From Voacanga thouarsii (Eukaryota; Streptophyta; Magnoliopsida; Gentianales; Apocynaceae): a stretch of 64,000 nt of DNA. The DNA lies in the NCBI GenBank assembly GCA_026120185.1, contig JANUWF010002200.1, positions 3,036,001-3,100,000 of the forward strand, read 5' to 3'. Shown one piece after another: positions 1 through 11,071 of this stretch. Both the position numbers and the translations under genes were made by a program. The first letter of the stretch is position 1, and every line of letters begins with the position of its first letter. The notes beneath the pieces were generated by a model. It did not search any database, had not been told where the DNA came from, and worked only from the letters and a program-made list of their open reading frames with translations.

Positions 1-1077
1 TTTCGCTGCACAGGAATTTCTGGGCAGATTTTCGGCTACCACTTCCAGCCAATTTGCAGCGAGCTGGAAGGGGGGTTTAAGGGGTATTCAAGGCTGGTTT
101 CCAGCCTTCTTCATGGAGGAAAAACATGGCTAAGGTGCTGCACAAAATCTGAAAGAAAACAGCTTGATTTTGGACTCTCAAAGTAGCGATCTTGCCCAGA
201 ATTTTCACTGGTTTTGTATAGCTCTTGAGCAGTCCGAAAATGGCAGAAATAATTCATGTTTCAAGCTGATCTTAAGGCCATTTTTCTGGCAGCATTTGGA
301 AGGGAATGTTAGCTAAGAAGTTCGACATTTTGAAGGTACACAAGCTGGAAAATTTCAGCTCATTCCAAGAAGGAAGGTGAACTAGCTATAGAGTGAAATT
401 TCAGCAAGCTTACTAAAGGGATTTTCCTCTTGGCATTTCCCACAATTCATCCACATTTTTCAAACCATGAGAAGCCTTTTACTAGGGCATTTTGATCCCA
501 CAAGATCACAGCATTTTACTGAAATTTCTGGAAAAAAAATGGATAGAACATCTTGATCAAACTAAGAAGTTGAAACCTAAGGAAAACCAAAGATCAAGGG
601 AACAAGAATTCCCTTTAGGAAATTCGAGTAGGGCAAAAGAGTGGAATGAGAATACTCCTAGCATGTCTCTCTTAGGACATTATCACCACCTTACTCTAGG
701 CCCTTAAGGCTGAAACTAATCCTCCCTAAGTAAAAATAAAATTTTAATCAAACTAAAGCTTCTATGATGGAATTTGAACCCAAGACCTCAAGAATTATTT
801 CTAAGGCTTTAACCACTAAACCACAACAACTCTTGTTGCTATTTTTTTCCTAGAAAATTAATTCCTATTCCTTCCACAAGCTATCTCCCTATTTTCACCT
901 CGGGCAAAAATTACCATTTTGCCCCTCTCACACAATACTCACCAACAAAACTTCAAAACAATAAAACTCAAATCCAAAGCACATAAAATCATATGAAAAT
1001 GTATTTAATCATGAAATAAAGCATGATATGCATCCCAACTCCCTTACTCTAAGGTTGGTTTTGACTGGGGTTTCACA
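1..1077 (-). mobile_element. LTR-like repeat 'G', copy 1 (truncated by window edge)
   Basis: Read on the minus strand this begins TGTGAAACCCC at about 1077 and runs leftward off the window. The same sequence occurs on the plus strand from 60713, including the first 20-60 bases, the tRNA-like module and the later 'aaccagcctt' stretch near 61690. The TGTGAAACC start and long non-coding body suggest the LTR of a Ty3/gypsy element. No LTR end, primer site or coding region is in view, so the superfamily is inference. It abuts, and probably interrupts, the 3' LTR of the adjacent copia element: about 75 bp at that LTR's 3' terminus are missing here but present in the partner LTR near 8725-8800. Confidence 0.55.
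764..831 (-). repeat. tRNA-like module with pol III A and B boxes (SINE-like), copy 1
   Basis: On the minus strand a box A match (TGGTTTAGTGG, 813-823) is followed about 33 bp later by a box B match (GGTTCAAATTCC, 769-780), which is normal tRNA-gene spacing. No intact tRNA cloverleaf is claimed. The module lies about 246 bp inside the start of repeat G. It has a counterpart at the same offset in the second G copy, so it was in the family before both copies inserted. Confidence 0.5.
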
Positions 1078-1080
1078 ACA

Positions 1081-3023
1081 CGGAAGCGTAAAGATCATAC
1101 CTTTGCGCGCTTTGAACCTACTAGGTTGAGTAGGTGTGGATTGAACGACAGGAATCGTTTCGCCTTACCCACTTGAAGAAGCTTCCGGTTGATAACCCGC
1201 TAGCCTCCTACTTCGCCTTATTTGCATGAACGCCAAGCTTTTCAACTCTCAGAATATGCCACTGCCCAACTTCTAGTCGGTGAACACAATGGTGAAGAAG
1301 AGTGGTCTCAAGTCTCCTTGGTTCTCTTGTTATTAGTTAGTAAAACTCCAAGGAGAACAACCAGAGGAGAAAGAGACGTGAGAGAGAGAGAGAGGCATGA
1401 GTCTCTGTAGTTGTTAGGGAGATTAGGGTTTTTCATTTTTTCCAGAGACTTGTTTTTTATTAGCCAAAAACTAGGTATCCAGTATCTGATAAACATATCC
1501 CCGGGATATCAAATTTCAAACATCCGGATGTTATCCTGAGAATAAGTTTGGCTTAACCCTAAACTCATCTGAACCGTATCTGGAAAAAACCCTACGGTCC
1601 AAGTTATTGGGCCGAAATAATTTTATTATTTTTCTTGGACCCAAAATGCTCAAAATAATAAACATTAATTATTTATTTCCTGGGCTTATAGAAATAACCC
1701 AATAAATAATTAATGAGCCAAAATGAACCAAAATAATTAATCTTTAATTATTTATATATTGGGCTTATATAAATAACCCAATAAATAATTAAGCATTAAT
1801 TATTTTTCCTTGGTTTAAGCCCAGGTTAATTTCCTAATTATTCAAACTGTACCTAGGCCTTGAATAATTAATTAACCAAATAAACCAAAAAATTAATTTC
1901 TCTCAACTCCTAATTTTATTTATTTATTTATTTATTTTATTATAGTCTAATAATAAATTAGATATCCTGAATAAAATAAAATAAAATTCTCTTGAACTGA
2001 GACCAATTCCTCAACCCAAAATTAATTAAGACTTACGGGCTATTCCGAGGACCAAAAAGACACATCGCCTTGGCTGCTAAAATGACCAAAATACCTCTGC
2101 TATATAAATAGTTGTATTTTGCATTTTAAATATTTCTTAATATCACTATAAGAAAATATTGACTCTAAGGACAATGCTGCATTAGCAAAGTCTCCGACCT
2201 ACAGGTGAAATGACTAAATTACCCTTCTACACATCGCCGTACATTTAGAGAGGAAGAATTGTACTAACACCCCTCTAAATGACATCTGCCATCCTTAGGC
2301 TTCTAATCAGATGATTCACAACTTTCTGGAGTGTTTCTGCTTTCCAAGGGAGCTATCTTAAAGCAAACATCCAAGTCATGTTTCCCAGGGTCCTAGACAT
2401 TTTAGATCGTTCGGACAACCACAATGGGCGATATAGTGTAGAAATTATCTTATACAAGTCTGTCTTAACTAACTAGTTACATATACCCAATACACAAGTA
2501 TATTGGCTCTACTATAGAACCTCAACTATAGCATATCAAAGCATATGCTTCCAGCTTCGTCAGACCACTAACTCATACTCAAGTCGTAGAGTACTAATCC
2601 ACGCTGTAGCGGTAGTAGTCTAGGTTTCTATCATATAGTACTTTTAGAAACCACTACTACAGGTCCTGTCCTACGTATTCGAAATACGCTTATGTCATGA
2701 AGTGAATGGACTACTCACTGGCTAAAGGTAAGCCATTCCCCATTTGGAATTCATAACATAATAACCTAAACATGATGAGATTCCCAGTTTTATCAATAGG
2801 TTAAGAACAAATGTTTATGTGTTAAATAACCCGTGATCCATACCTTACTGTGAAAGACTACCATTCACATGGATCACTTATTTAAACACAATGGGTCTGT
2901 TCCAAACGAAAATTGTGCACAAACAAAAAGTAAATTCACGACTAATTTCTAAAAATAAATTATTTTATTAAAATATTCGATTTTACATCAGAAACCTAGT
3001 CTAAGAGGGCATACAATCCAACA
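1081..3023 (-). repeat. 3' LTR of copia M1 (3' end truncated)
   Basis: Aligns along its length with 8800-10742. Its 5' end is at 3023, directly next to the polypurine tract. The 3' terminal portion is missing at the junction with repeat G near 1080. It holds the conserved U3 core with a TATA-like CTATTTATATAG (near 2101, minus sense) shared by all the copia LTRs here. AT-rich tetranucleotide runs occur near 1915-1940. Confidence 0.85.
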
Positions 3024-3040
3024 ATCTCCCACTTGCATTC
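3024..3040 (-). other. Polypurine tract of copia M1
   Basis: Minus-strand GCAAGTGGGAGAT lies immediately before the 3' LTR start (TGTTGG). This is the plus-strand DNA primer site expected for Ty1/copia elements, and the same tract precedes every other copia 3' LTR in the window. Confidence 0.85.
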
Positions 3041-3045
3041 TAAGA

Positions 3046-3542
3046 CTAGGTAAGTCCATAGGTGCCCACTCCTATGGCGTCTAAGTGTCTTTTGAAGACT
3101 CTCTCAGCCAAAGGCTTGGTGAATGGATCTGCTAGATTGTTTTCTGAGGCAATATGTTCCACCACGACTTCCCGTCTCTGGATGAAATTCCAGATCAGGT
3201 GGTACTTCCTCTCGATGTGTTTCCCCTTCTTGTGGTTCCGAGGTTCCTTAGATTGCGATACTACTCCAGTGTTGTCGCAATATATCACAATCGGCATGTT
3301 CATATGTGGTACGACTCCAAGTTCTGAAAGGAATTTCTGGAGCTAAACTGTTTCCTTGGACGCTTCCTAAACTGCCACATACTCAGCTTCCATGATTGAG
3401 TCAGCAATACAAGATTGCTTGATACTCCTCCAGACAAGGTAAAGACATATCTACTAGTGGATTTTCTCTCATCCTTATCCGCCTGGAAGTCTGAGTCTGT
3501 GTATCCTGTAGGAACTAAATCATCAACCCTGTAAACCAGCAT
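3046..3542 (-). pseudogene. Copia RNase H, C-terminal part of M1 pol (frameshifted)
   Basis: Encodes the RNase H tail of the copia polyprotein, which removes RNA from the RNA:DNA hybrid during reverse transcription. The piece at 3300-3542 (minus) covers the connection and RNase H start (TGYTDSDFQADKD). The piece at 3046-3303 covers the end, with the copia-typical YCDN, HIERKYH and ENNLADPFTKPL motifs. They are in different frames, so at least one frameshift separates them. The last stop lies about 20 bp before the polypurine tract. Confidence 0.8.
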
Positions 3543-3580
3543 ATAATCTCTCGTTCCCTTGAGGTACTTGAGAATATGCT

Positions 3581-4699
3581 TTACAGCTTGCCATTGAACC
3601 TCCCCAGGGTTTGACTGATACCTACTACTAAGCCCACGGCAATGCAGATATCTGGCCTAGTACACAGCATAGCGTACATGAGACTTCCCACAGCCGAAGC
3701 GTAGGGAATCCTACTCATTCTGTCCTTTTCTTCTTGAGACTTAGGACAGTCATTTGAAGAAAATGACAACCCATGTCTGCAAGGGATTAGAGCTCCCTTG
3801 CATGAGTCCATGCTGTACTTGGCCAACATCTTGTCAATGTATGTTGCTTGGGATAACCCTAACATTCTTTGCTTCCTATTTCTAAGAAGCCTAATACCGA
3901 GAATGTAGCTGGCTTCTCCCAAGTCCTTCATACTGAATTGATTAGACAGCCAAACCTTTGTAGACGATAATATCCCTACATCATTTCCAATGAGTAGAAT
4001 GTCATCCACATACAGGACAAGAAAAACTACATTAATGCCTTCGAGTTTCCTGTACACACATAGTTCATCTTCATTTTGAATAAAATCATAAGACTTTACA
4101 GTCTCATCAAAATGAATGTTCCATACTCTCGATGCCTGCTTAAGTCCATAAATGGACTTCTTAAGCTTGCAAATTATATGTTCCTGGCCTTCAACAATGA
4201 AGCCTTCCGGTTGAGACATATAGATGTCTTCGCTAAGATGGCCATTTAAGAATGCCGTCTTGACATCCATTTGCCATATCTCGTAGTCATAGTGACATGC
4301 GATGGCAATGAGGATGCGGATGGATTTAAGCATGGCTACCGGGAAAAAGGTTTCCTTATAGTCGATTCCCTCTTTCTGAGTATACCCTTTTGCTACAAGT
4401 CTAGCTTTGAAAGTTTTTACCTTCCCATCCGCTCCCCTCTTTCTCTTGTACACCCACTTGCACCCAATGTGTTTTATCCATTCAAGTGAAGCTACAAGAT
4501 CCCAAACCTGATTGAGGTACATAGACTCAATCTCAGCTTTCATTACTTTATGCCACAGATTTGCATCGACATCAGCAATAGCCTCCTCGTATCTAGTGGG
4601 GTCTTGTTCCTGATGGTCGGAGACCAGCTCAAAGGCTTCTCCAGTCCATCTATCTGGAACCTTAGACACTCTCCCACTACGACGAGACTCCATTTGCAC
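3581..4699 (-). pseudogene. Copia reverse transcriptase of M1, long open stretch
   Basis: An open frame of 372 codons spans the end of integrase (RRSGRVS) and nearly the whole RT domain. Visible RT landmarks include [42 protein letters not shown] and the catalytic YVDD at 4001-4012. This is the longest undisturbed copia reading frame in the window and the catalytic residues are kept. It is still part of a broken polyprotein: a stop separates it from integrase upstream, and a frameshift near 3580 separates it from RNase H. The real reading unit would start at gag, not at the methionine of this stretch. Confidence 0.85.
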
Positions 4700-4723
4700 A
4701 GGCTCTTGAGGTTGTGCCTCTTC

Positions 4724-5575
4724 TTATTCCACAATCGGGTCAGAAAAAGTTGATTCCGTAGATAACTTCTCCTCAAGTTCTAACCTTGTTGAACCTTTAG
4801 TGGAAGTACTTTGATCATCTTCCAAGTATCTAGCATTGGTACTGACTAGTACCTTCTGCTCCTTAGGATGATAAAAGTAACCTCCTTTTGTCCCTTTTGG
4901 ATACCCAACAAAATAGCATAATTCTGATCTCGGTTTTAACTTGTCTCCTTTGATCAGTACATAAGCTAGACAATCCCAAATCCTGAGATGATTCAGACTT
5001 GGCTTACGCCCAATCCACATCTCATAGGGAGTCCTAGGTACTGACTTGGAAGGTACTAAGTTCAGAATATATGCTGTTGTCTCCAGGGCATATCCCCAAA
5101 AGGACACTGGAAGAGTAGCATGAGACATCATGCTTCGGACCATTTCCATCAACGTCATGTTCCTTCTCTCAGCTACTTCGTTCTGCTGGGGTGTTCCCGG
5201 CGCAGAGAGCTGGGATATTATCTCATGATGTACCATGTAGTCCTTGAATTCACCTAGGAGGTACTCTCCACCACGATCCGATCGTAAGGTTTTGATTAAT
5301 TTACCTGTCCGACGCTTCACTTCAGCCTTAAACTCCTTGAATTTGTCAAAAGAGTCAGACTTGCGTCTCATTAGGTAAATGTAACCATACCTTGTACAAT
5401 CATCTGTGAAAGTGATGAAGTACTCAAAACCTCTTCTAGCTAGTTTAGACAATGGACCACACACATCAGTGTAAACAAGACTCAACACCTCATTGGCTCT
5501 AACCGCCTTTAGGGTAAATGACCTTTTGGTCATCTTTCCTATCAGGCAGGATTCACACTGAGGCCAACTTTCCAA
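4724..5575 (-). pseudogene. Copia integrase core of M1
   Basis: Encodes the integrase catalytic core, which joins cDNA to chromosomal target DNA. Visible in order are the end of the zinc-binding region ([11 protein letters not shown]), the first catalytic Asp (YTDVCGP), the second (LRSDRGGEY) and the Glu (NEVAERRN), a D,D,E set with normal spacing. The copia-specific C-terminal motif [14 protein letters not shown] follows. The frame ends at a stop just before the integrase/RT linker (near 4722). Upstream it is shifted relative to the GAG-pre-integrase segment. Confidence 0.85.
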
Positions 5576-5913
5576 CTTTCCAATCTCAATGAGCCCAAAG
5601 GCCCATAATGGATTAGACTCTGAATCTTGGTTGAGTTAATATGACCCAACCTTAGATGCCAAAGGTATGAATCATTGATATTGGTCTTTATATTCTTAGT
5701 TAAAGGTTCAGACCGAGCGTTATTTGATTGGTTGTTAATAGGGTTTAAAAAGAACAGATTTCCATACATATGCCCAGTACATAAAATTTCTCCATCTCTA
5801 CTAATAGAAATACCAGAATGGAAAAATACAGAATATCCTTGATTTATAAGTTTTGCAACTGAAATCAAATTCTGACGAAATCCAGGTACATATAAAATAT
5901 CTTTTAAAACCAA
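5542..5913 (-). pseudogene. Copia GAG-pre-integrase segment of M1
   Basis: Covers the region between protease and the integrase core, typical of copia polyproteins: DILYVPGFRQNLISVAKL, then WHLRLGHIN with the His residues of the integrase zinc finger. It lies in a different frame from both the protease segment upstream and the integrase core downstream, so frameshifts bound it on both sides. Confidence 0.8.
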
Positions 5914-5920
5914 TATTTTA

Positions 5921-6922
5921 TTACAATAAAAAAATAAGATCCAGCTCTCCCACTACAAGGGCCCAGACTTGTGCTCCATTACCCACGCGTAGCCCATGTT
6001 CGCCCTTTTTAAGTCTTCTAATCTTTCTAAACCCCTGCAAGGAGTTAAAGATATGATCAGTGGCCCCTGAATCAACAATCCAAGTGGAAGTTGATCCTAC
6101 CGTTGATATAGACTCTAGATAGAAAACATTACCTGTGGTTTCTTGACTTAAAGATCTGGACACTCCTTTTTCCAGTTTCCCTTCTTCCCACATTTGAAGC
6201 ACTTGCCCTTTGGTTTGTCCTTGGGGCTGGGCTGCTGCATTCCCCTTCTTCCTTTTGAACTTTTTGGGTTTAGGCCCAGTTCTTGAGCAAGAAGTCTTAG
6301 CAATCATGGCCTTTGACTGCGGCTTCATGATCTTCTCCGCCATCTGGAGCTCCTTCATCAGTTCAGTCAAACTCATGTTTAATTTGTTCATGTTATAGTT
6401 CAACTTGAATTGAGTGAAGGAACCCGGTAGAGATTTGAGAACCATGTCCACTTGGTTCTCGGGGTCAATGACATCCCCTAAGATTTCTGCCTCCTCGAAA
6501 GCAGTAATCATCTTGAGCATATGCTCTCGGACTAATGCTCCCTCAGCCATCTTAGTGTTTATTATTGTTCGAAGAGCCTCCTGCCTTGCAGGCCGGCTCT
6601 TGTCTGCGAACATAATAGCCAATGATTGACTAATGTCATATGCAGAAGCTATGTGCTCGTGTTTTGACTGGAGCATATTAGACATAGAGGCTAACATATA
6701 GCAACGTGCCATTTCGCCAGCCTTCTTTCACGCTTTCTTAGCTTCTCGCTCTTCGGCGGTGGAACCTTCCCCGATAACAGGGTAGGTCTCGTAAAGAACA
6801 TACTTATACTCTTCGGCTGTGAGTATTATGTCCAGGTTCCTTTTCCAATCCACATAGTTTGGACCCGTTAACTTATTCTCTCTGAGAATAACGGCCAATG
6901 GACTAAAAGAACCTCCCACCAT
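5921..6922 (-). pseudogene. Copia gag and protease of M1 (one stop, one frameshift)
   Basis: Gag begins at the ATG at 6922 (MVGGSFSPLA), the same start seen in the other copia copies here. It carries the conserved LTGPNYVDWKRNL motif, then the alpha-helical capsid region through KLNYNMNKLNMSLTELMKEL. A TGA at about 6725 replaces a Trp codon. Before the zinc knuckle (about 6155-6201) the frame shifts by one. In the original frame the knuckle reads C-X2-C-X4-N-X4-C, with the His replaced by Asn. The protease site DSGATDH (6055-6075) is intact. Gag packages the RNA and protease cleaves the polyprotein. Confidence 0.82.
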
Positions 6923-8700
6923 TTCTGAAAATTGAAAAATAAAAGAAAGAATTTAGTTTGTGAAAACAAAATAAAATTTGTGCACTGAAAATAATTTGGC
7001 TCTTAAGAAAACTGACATAGCTTCTTAGGAAGATTAACAGTATCCTAAGCTACGTGTAATAACTACCACAAATTAATTTCCCTTCTAGGTAATGATCTAG
7101 AGGATAACTCCATCGTGGGATGGCCGTTTCCTCTCATTTCTTATAGACATACATCGCACTATAACCTCCAACGTGGGCTGGCCGATCATAGTACGTGTCC
7201 CGGATTATTAATTATATCCTTCCATTAGATCTAGATCCTTGTGGTATCCCTATCCTATACGGGTTCACTCCTAGGGTGACGCGAGGGGACCCACGATTTC
7301 TAATGAGGACTGTGATGGAAGCCGTGGGGCTGTTAGAACCCCTCTCCCACTTAGTCTTTTAAAATAAAAGTTTTCTGGAAAAATATCCTTTTGAAATTTC
7401 CATTAAGTTTTTCCTTAACTCAAAAATAAAATATCTAAATCCATTAAAATCTCTATGTCAAGGTTTATATCCTTTGAGAGATTTTTCCATGGACTAATTT
7501 TATTTAAGTTAAAACTTAATGATTTCAAAAATTTTCCAATTAAAACTTTCTAGAGACTTTAGTCTCAAGTTTATTTGACAAAACAATTTTTATAGTGCAA
7601 AATAAAACAAAATGGCTCTCTATTTTAATTTACAACAATATCTAAATCCAATATATTTTCTATGTCAAGGATTAAATCATTTGAGAAAATATTCAAGGAT
7701 TAATTTTTGTACAAATTAAAATAACCATTTAATTTTTGAAGAAAAATGTTTTTCTTGTCAAAAAAATGTTCCCAAAGACTTTAGACTTTGAGAAAAGGCA
7801 AACATAGGTACACAAAAAAAAAAAAAAAGCATGCTTGAAAATAGTAAACGTTTTCATGCTTTTCTATTTTTAAACCTAAATGCCCAAATGATAGAATTAA
7901 ACACATTAATTAATTAATTAATTAATTTGTTTAATCCTAAAATTTATTACTAATATTTTTCATGCAAATATATTCCAAGAATATAAAATATTATAAAAAT
8001 ATTAATTTCGCCTGGTATGGGACTCAAAACGGAAAAAAAACAAAGAAAAATGCAAAAAACAAATCTGTCGGTCCATGTACACCCGCCGCACCGGATCAGA
8101 GCCTTTTGATCTGTGGTCCACCGCACCCTAGTGCACCAGCCGCACCAGATCGCGTGCTGCGCGACCTATGGAGCTGATCCACAACCCGCGACCTGCGCCC
8201 AGCTCGTCTTAGCACACGACCCGCGAGCTTGCCCGGATACCCGCCGCTCGACCCGTGCGCGATTGCAATCGGCGCAATTGGCTCGCAATTCTCCCAGCGG
8301 CTCGGCTCAACAGTGACCGGCTCTTCTCACAGAAATGATGGCTCGGCTCGGCTCAGGCGGCGGCTTAGGAATAGTGTTTCTTCTTCGTTTTTTTTCTTTT
8401 GTCCGCGCGGAAGTCGCAGAACCTCTGCGCTTCATCTGCTACTTCTTTCTTTGGCTTCTTTGGACATTTTTACTTACAAAAACTCATCCAAAACAAAAAC
8501 ACAACCACCTATACCCATTTAAATTGGGTTTACACGATCAAATATCAAAGCCAAAAATTTTTACAGAGAGTCCTATGCTTCAACGGTGAAGCTCACAGTC
8601 ATCCTATCCTATACCAAAACAGCAAATGATCACAGGTATAATCACCAAACAATCATCTTTCCCATTTTTATTAACTACCATGCTCCTTAAGTTGATCAAA
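6923..8700 (-). other. Leader of copia M1, with a GC-rich island
   Basis: Non-coding leader between primer site and gag start, as in other Angela/BARE elements. The part nearest gag (6925-7860) is shared with the leaders of the plus-strand copies near 17990-19036 and 24790-25960. Positions about 8070-8430 form a GC-rich island with repeated CCGCACC and GGCTCGG words, in sharp contrast to the AT-rich surroundings. Short frames in the island have no support as genes. Confidence 0.65.
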
Positions 8701-8721
8701 GAACCATTGGCTTTGATATCA
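8701..8721 (-). other. Primer binding site of copia M1
   Basis: Minus-strand TGATATCAAAGCCAATGG is a diverged form of TGGTATCAGAGCC, the initiator-tRNA-Met primer site of plant Ty1/copia elements. It lies 3 bp from the inferred LTR end at 8725. Confidence 0.75.
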
Positions 8722-8724
8722 CAT

Positions 8725-10742
8725 TGACGGGCAGAGAAACAGGGGAGCATGTTTCAATGGGGAAAAACAGGGGAAAAAAAAACACAAGCCTTAAAGGCTG
8801 CACAAAAGCGTAAAGATCATACATTTGCGCGCTTTAAACCTACTAGGTTGAGTAGGAGTGGATTGAACGACAGGAATCGCTTCGCCTTGCCCACTTGAAG
8901 AAGCTTTCGGTTGATAACCCGCTAGCCTCCTACTTCGCCTTGTTTGCATGAATGCCAAGCTTTTCAGCTCTCAGAATATGCCACTGCCCAACTTTTAGTC
9001 GGTGAACACAATGGTGAAGAAGAGTGGTTTCAAGTCTCCTTGATTCTCTTGCTATTGGTTAGCAAAACTCCAAGGAGAACAACCAGAGGAGAAGGAGATG
9101 TGAGAGAGAGAGAGAGGCGTGAGTCTCTGTAGTTGTTAGGAAGATTAGGGTTTTTCCTTTTTTCCAGAGACTTGTTTATTGTTAGTCAAAAACTAGGTAT
9201 CCAATATCTGATAAACATATCCCCGGGATATCAAATTTCAAACATCCGGATGTTATCATGAGAATAAGTTTGGCTTAATTCTAAACTCATCTGAACCGTA
9301 TCTGAAAAAAACCCTACGGTCCAAGCTATTGAGCCGAAATAATTTTATTATTTTTCTTGGACCCAAAAGGCCCAAAATAATAAACATTAATTATTTATTT
9401 CCTGGGCTTATAGAAATAACCCAATAAATAATTAATGAGCCAAAATGAACCAAAATAATTAATCTTTAATTATTTATATCTTGGGCTTATATAAATAACC
9501 CAATAAATAATTAAACATTAATTATTTTCCATTGGTTTAAGTCCAGGTTAATTTCCTAATTATTCAAACTGGACCTAGGCCTTGAATAATTAATTAACCA
9601 AATAAACCAGAAAATTAATTTCTCTCAACTCCTAATTTTATTTTATTTATTTATTTTATTCTAGTCTAATAATAAACTAGATATCCTGAATAAAATAAAA
9701 TAAAATCCTCTTGAACTGAGACCAATTCCTCAACCCAAAATTAATTAGGACTTATGGGCTATTCCGAGGACCAAAAAGACACATCGCCTTGGCTGCTAAA
9801 ATGACCAAAATACCCCTATTATATAAATAGCTGTATTTTGCATTTTAAATATTTCTTAATATCACCATAAGAAAATATTGACCCCAAGGACAATGCTGTA
9901 TTAGCAAAGTCTCTGACCTATAGGTGAAATGACTAAAATACCCCTCTACACATCACCATACATTTAGAGAGGAAGAATTGTACTAACACCCCTCTAAATG
10001 ACATCTACCATCCTTAGGCTTTTAGTCGGATGATCCACGACTTCCTGGAGTGTTTTCGCTTTCCAAGGGAATTACCCTAAAGCAAACATCCAAGTCATAT
10101 TTCCCAGGGCCCTGGACATTTTAGATCGTTCGGACAACCATAAGGGGCGATATAGTGTAGAAACTATCTTGTACAAGTCTGTCTTAACTAACTAGTTACA
10201 TATACCCAATATACAAGTATATTAGCTCTACTATAGAACCTCAACTATAGCATATCAAAGCATATGCTTCCAGCTTCGTCAGACCATCAACTCATACTCA
10301 AGTCGTAGAGTACTAGTCCACGCTGTAGCGGTTGTAGTCTAGGTTTCTATCATATAGTACTTTTAGAAACCACTACTACAGGTCATGTCCTACGTATTCG
10401 AAATACGCTTATGTCATGAAGTGAGTGGACTACTCACTGGCTAAAGGTAAGCCATTCCCCATTTGGAATTCATAACATAATAACTTAAACATGATGATAT
10501 TCCCAGTCTCATCAATAGGTTAAGAACAAATATTTATGTGTTAAATAACCCGTGATCCATACCTTACTGTGAAAGACCACTATTCATATGGATCACTTAT
10601 TTAAACACAATGGGTCTGTTCCAAACTTAAATTATGCACAAATAAAAAGTAAATTCACAATTAATTTTTGAAAATAAATTATTTTATTAAAATATTCAAT
10701 TTTTCATCAAAAACCTAGTCTAAGAGGGCATACAATCCAACA
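8725..10742 (-). repeat. 5' LTR of copia M1 (2018 bp)
   Basis: Complete LTR: minus-strand start TGTTGGATTG at 10742, end CA at 8725 next to the primer site. It contains the shared U3 core with the TATA-like site near 9821-9830. A GA run (about 9102-9115) is also present in the other LTR. It is longer than the 1.7-1.8 kb LTRs of the plus-strand copies because its 3' third is a different sequence. Confidence 0.85.
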
Positions 10743-11029
10743 TTGCCACCAACTTTATCCAGACTGCATATTATATTCCATATATCTTAGCTAAGGAAGT
10801 ATGTGGCAGATCCAAGTCATGTGTTGGAAACATTTCCATTGCGGGTTCATGAGGACTTGACTTATGAGAAGGTGCCAATAAAGATTGTCAATCAGAAGAT
10901 ACAAATTTTGAGACGGAGGTGTATACCTTGCGTGAAGGTTCAATAGACTAATCACTCTAAGTGAGAAGCTATTTGGGAGTTGGAAGAAAATGCACGGCGG
11001 AAGTATCCTTTTTTATTTGAGAATTCAGG
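10743..11029 (+). pseudogene. Chromovirus integrase C-terminus and chromodomain fragment
   Basis: Reads DPSHVLETFPLRVHEDLTYE and LRRRCIPCVKVQ, followed by an ending of the EAIWELEE..KYPFLF type. This is the C-terminal end of the pol polyprotein of Tekay/Del-type Ty3/gypsy chromoviruses, where a chromodomain is thought to direct integration to heterochromatin. Two in-frame stops interrupt it: one replaces the conserved Trp of the chromodomain (the TAG after CVKVQ), and the other comes a few residues later. The rest of the element is cut off by the insertion of M1 at 10742. Confidence 0.75.
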
Positions 11030-11057
11030 TGCGTAAGTTTCGAGGATGAAACTTTTT

Positions 11058-11071
11058 GTAAGGGGGTGAAA
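11058..11071 (+). other. Polypurine tract of the chromovirus
   Basis: GTAAGGGGGTGAAA directly precedes the LTR start TGTGAGCCC, as expected for a Ty3/gypsy 3' end. Confidence 0.8.

Larger units (their letters stand above)
1081..10742 (-). mobile_element. Angela/BARE-type Ty1/copia element 'M1', nearly complete
   Basis: The order on the minus strand is 5' LTR (8725-10742), primer site (8701-8721), long leader, gag-PR-INT-RT-RNase H (6922 to 3046), polypurine tract (3024-3040), 3' LTR (1081-3023). The LTR starts TGTTGGATTGTATGCCC, like the start of BARE/Angela LTRs. INT lies before RT, which defines Ty1/copia. It is inserted in a chromovirus: the flank at 10743-10747 is TTGCC, but the matching duplication on the left cannot be seen because repeat G interrupts the far LTR end. 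By eye the two LTRs differ by roughly 5%, so the insertion is not recent. Confidence 0.85.

Noticed and set aside
1222..1410. Open frame at 1222-1410 with a near copy at 8944-9132
   Set aside because: Both are the same position in the two LTRs of M1, so the similarity is LTR identity, not gene conservation.
8229..8629. Overlapping GC-rich open frames
   Set aside because: They lie in the copia M1 leader, antisense to its coding direction; GC-rich DNA has few stops by chance.
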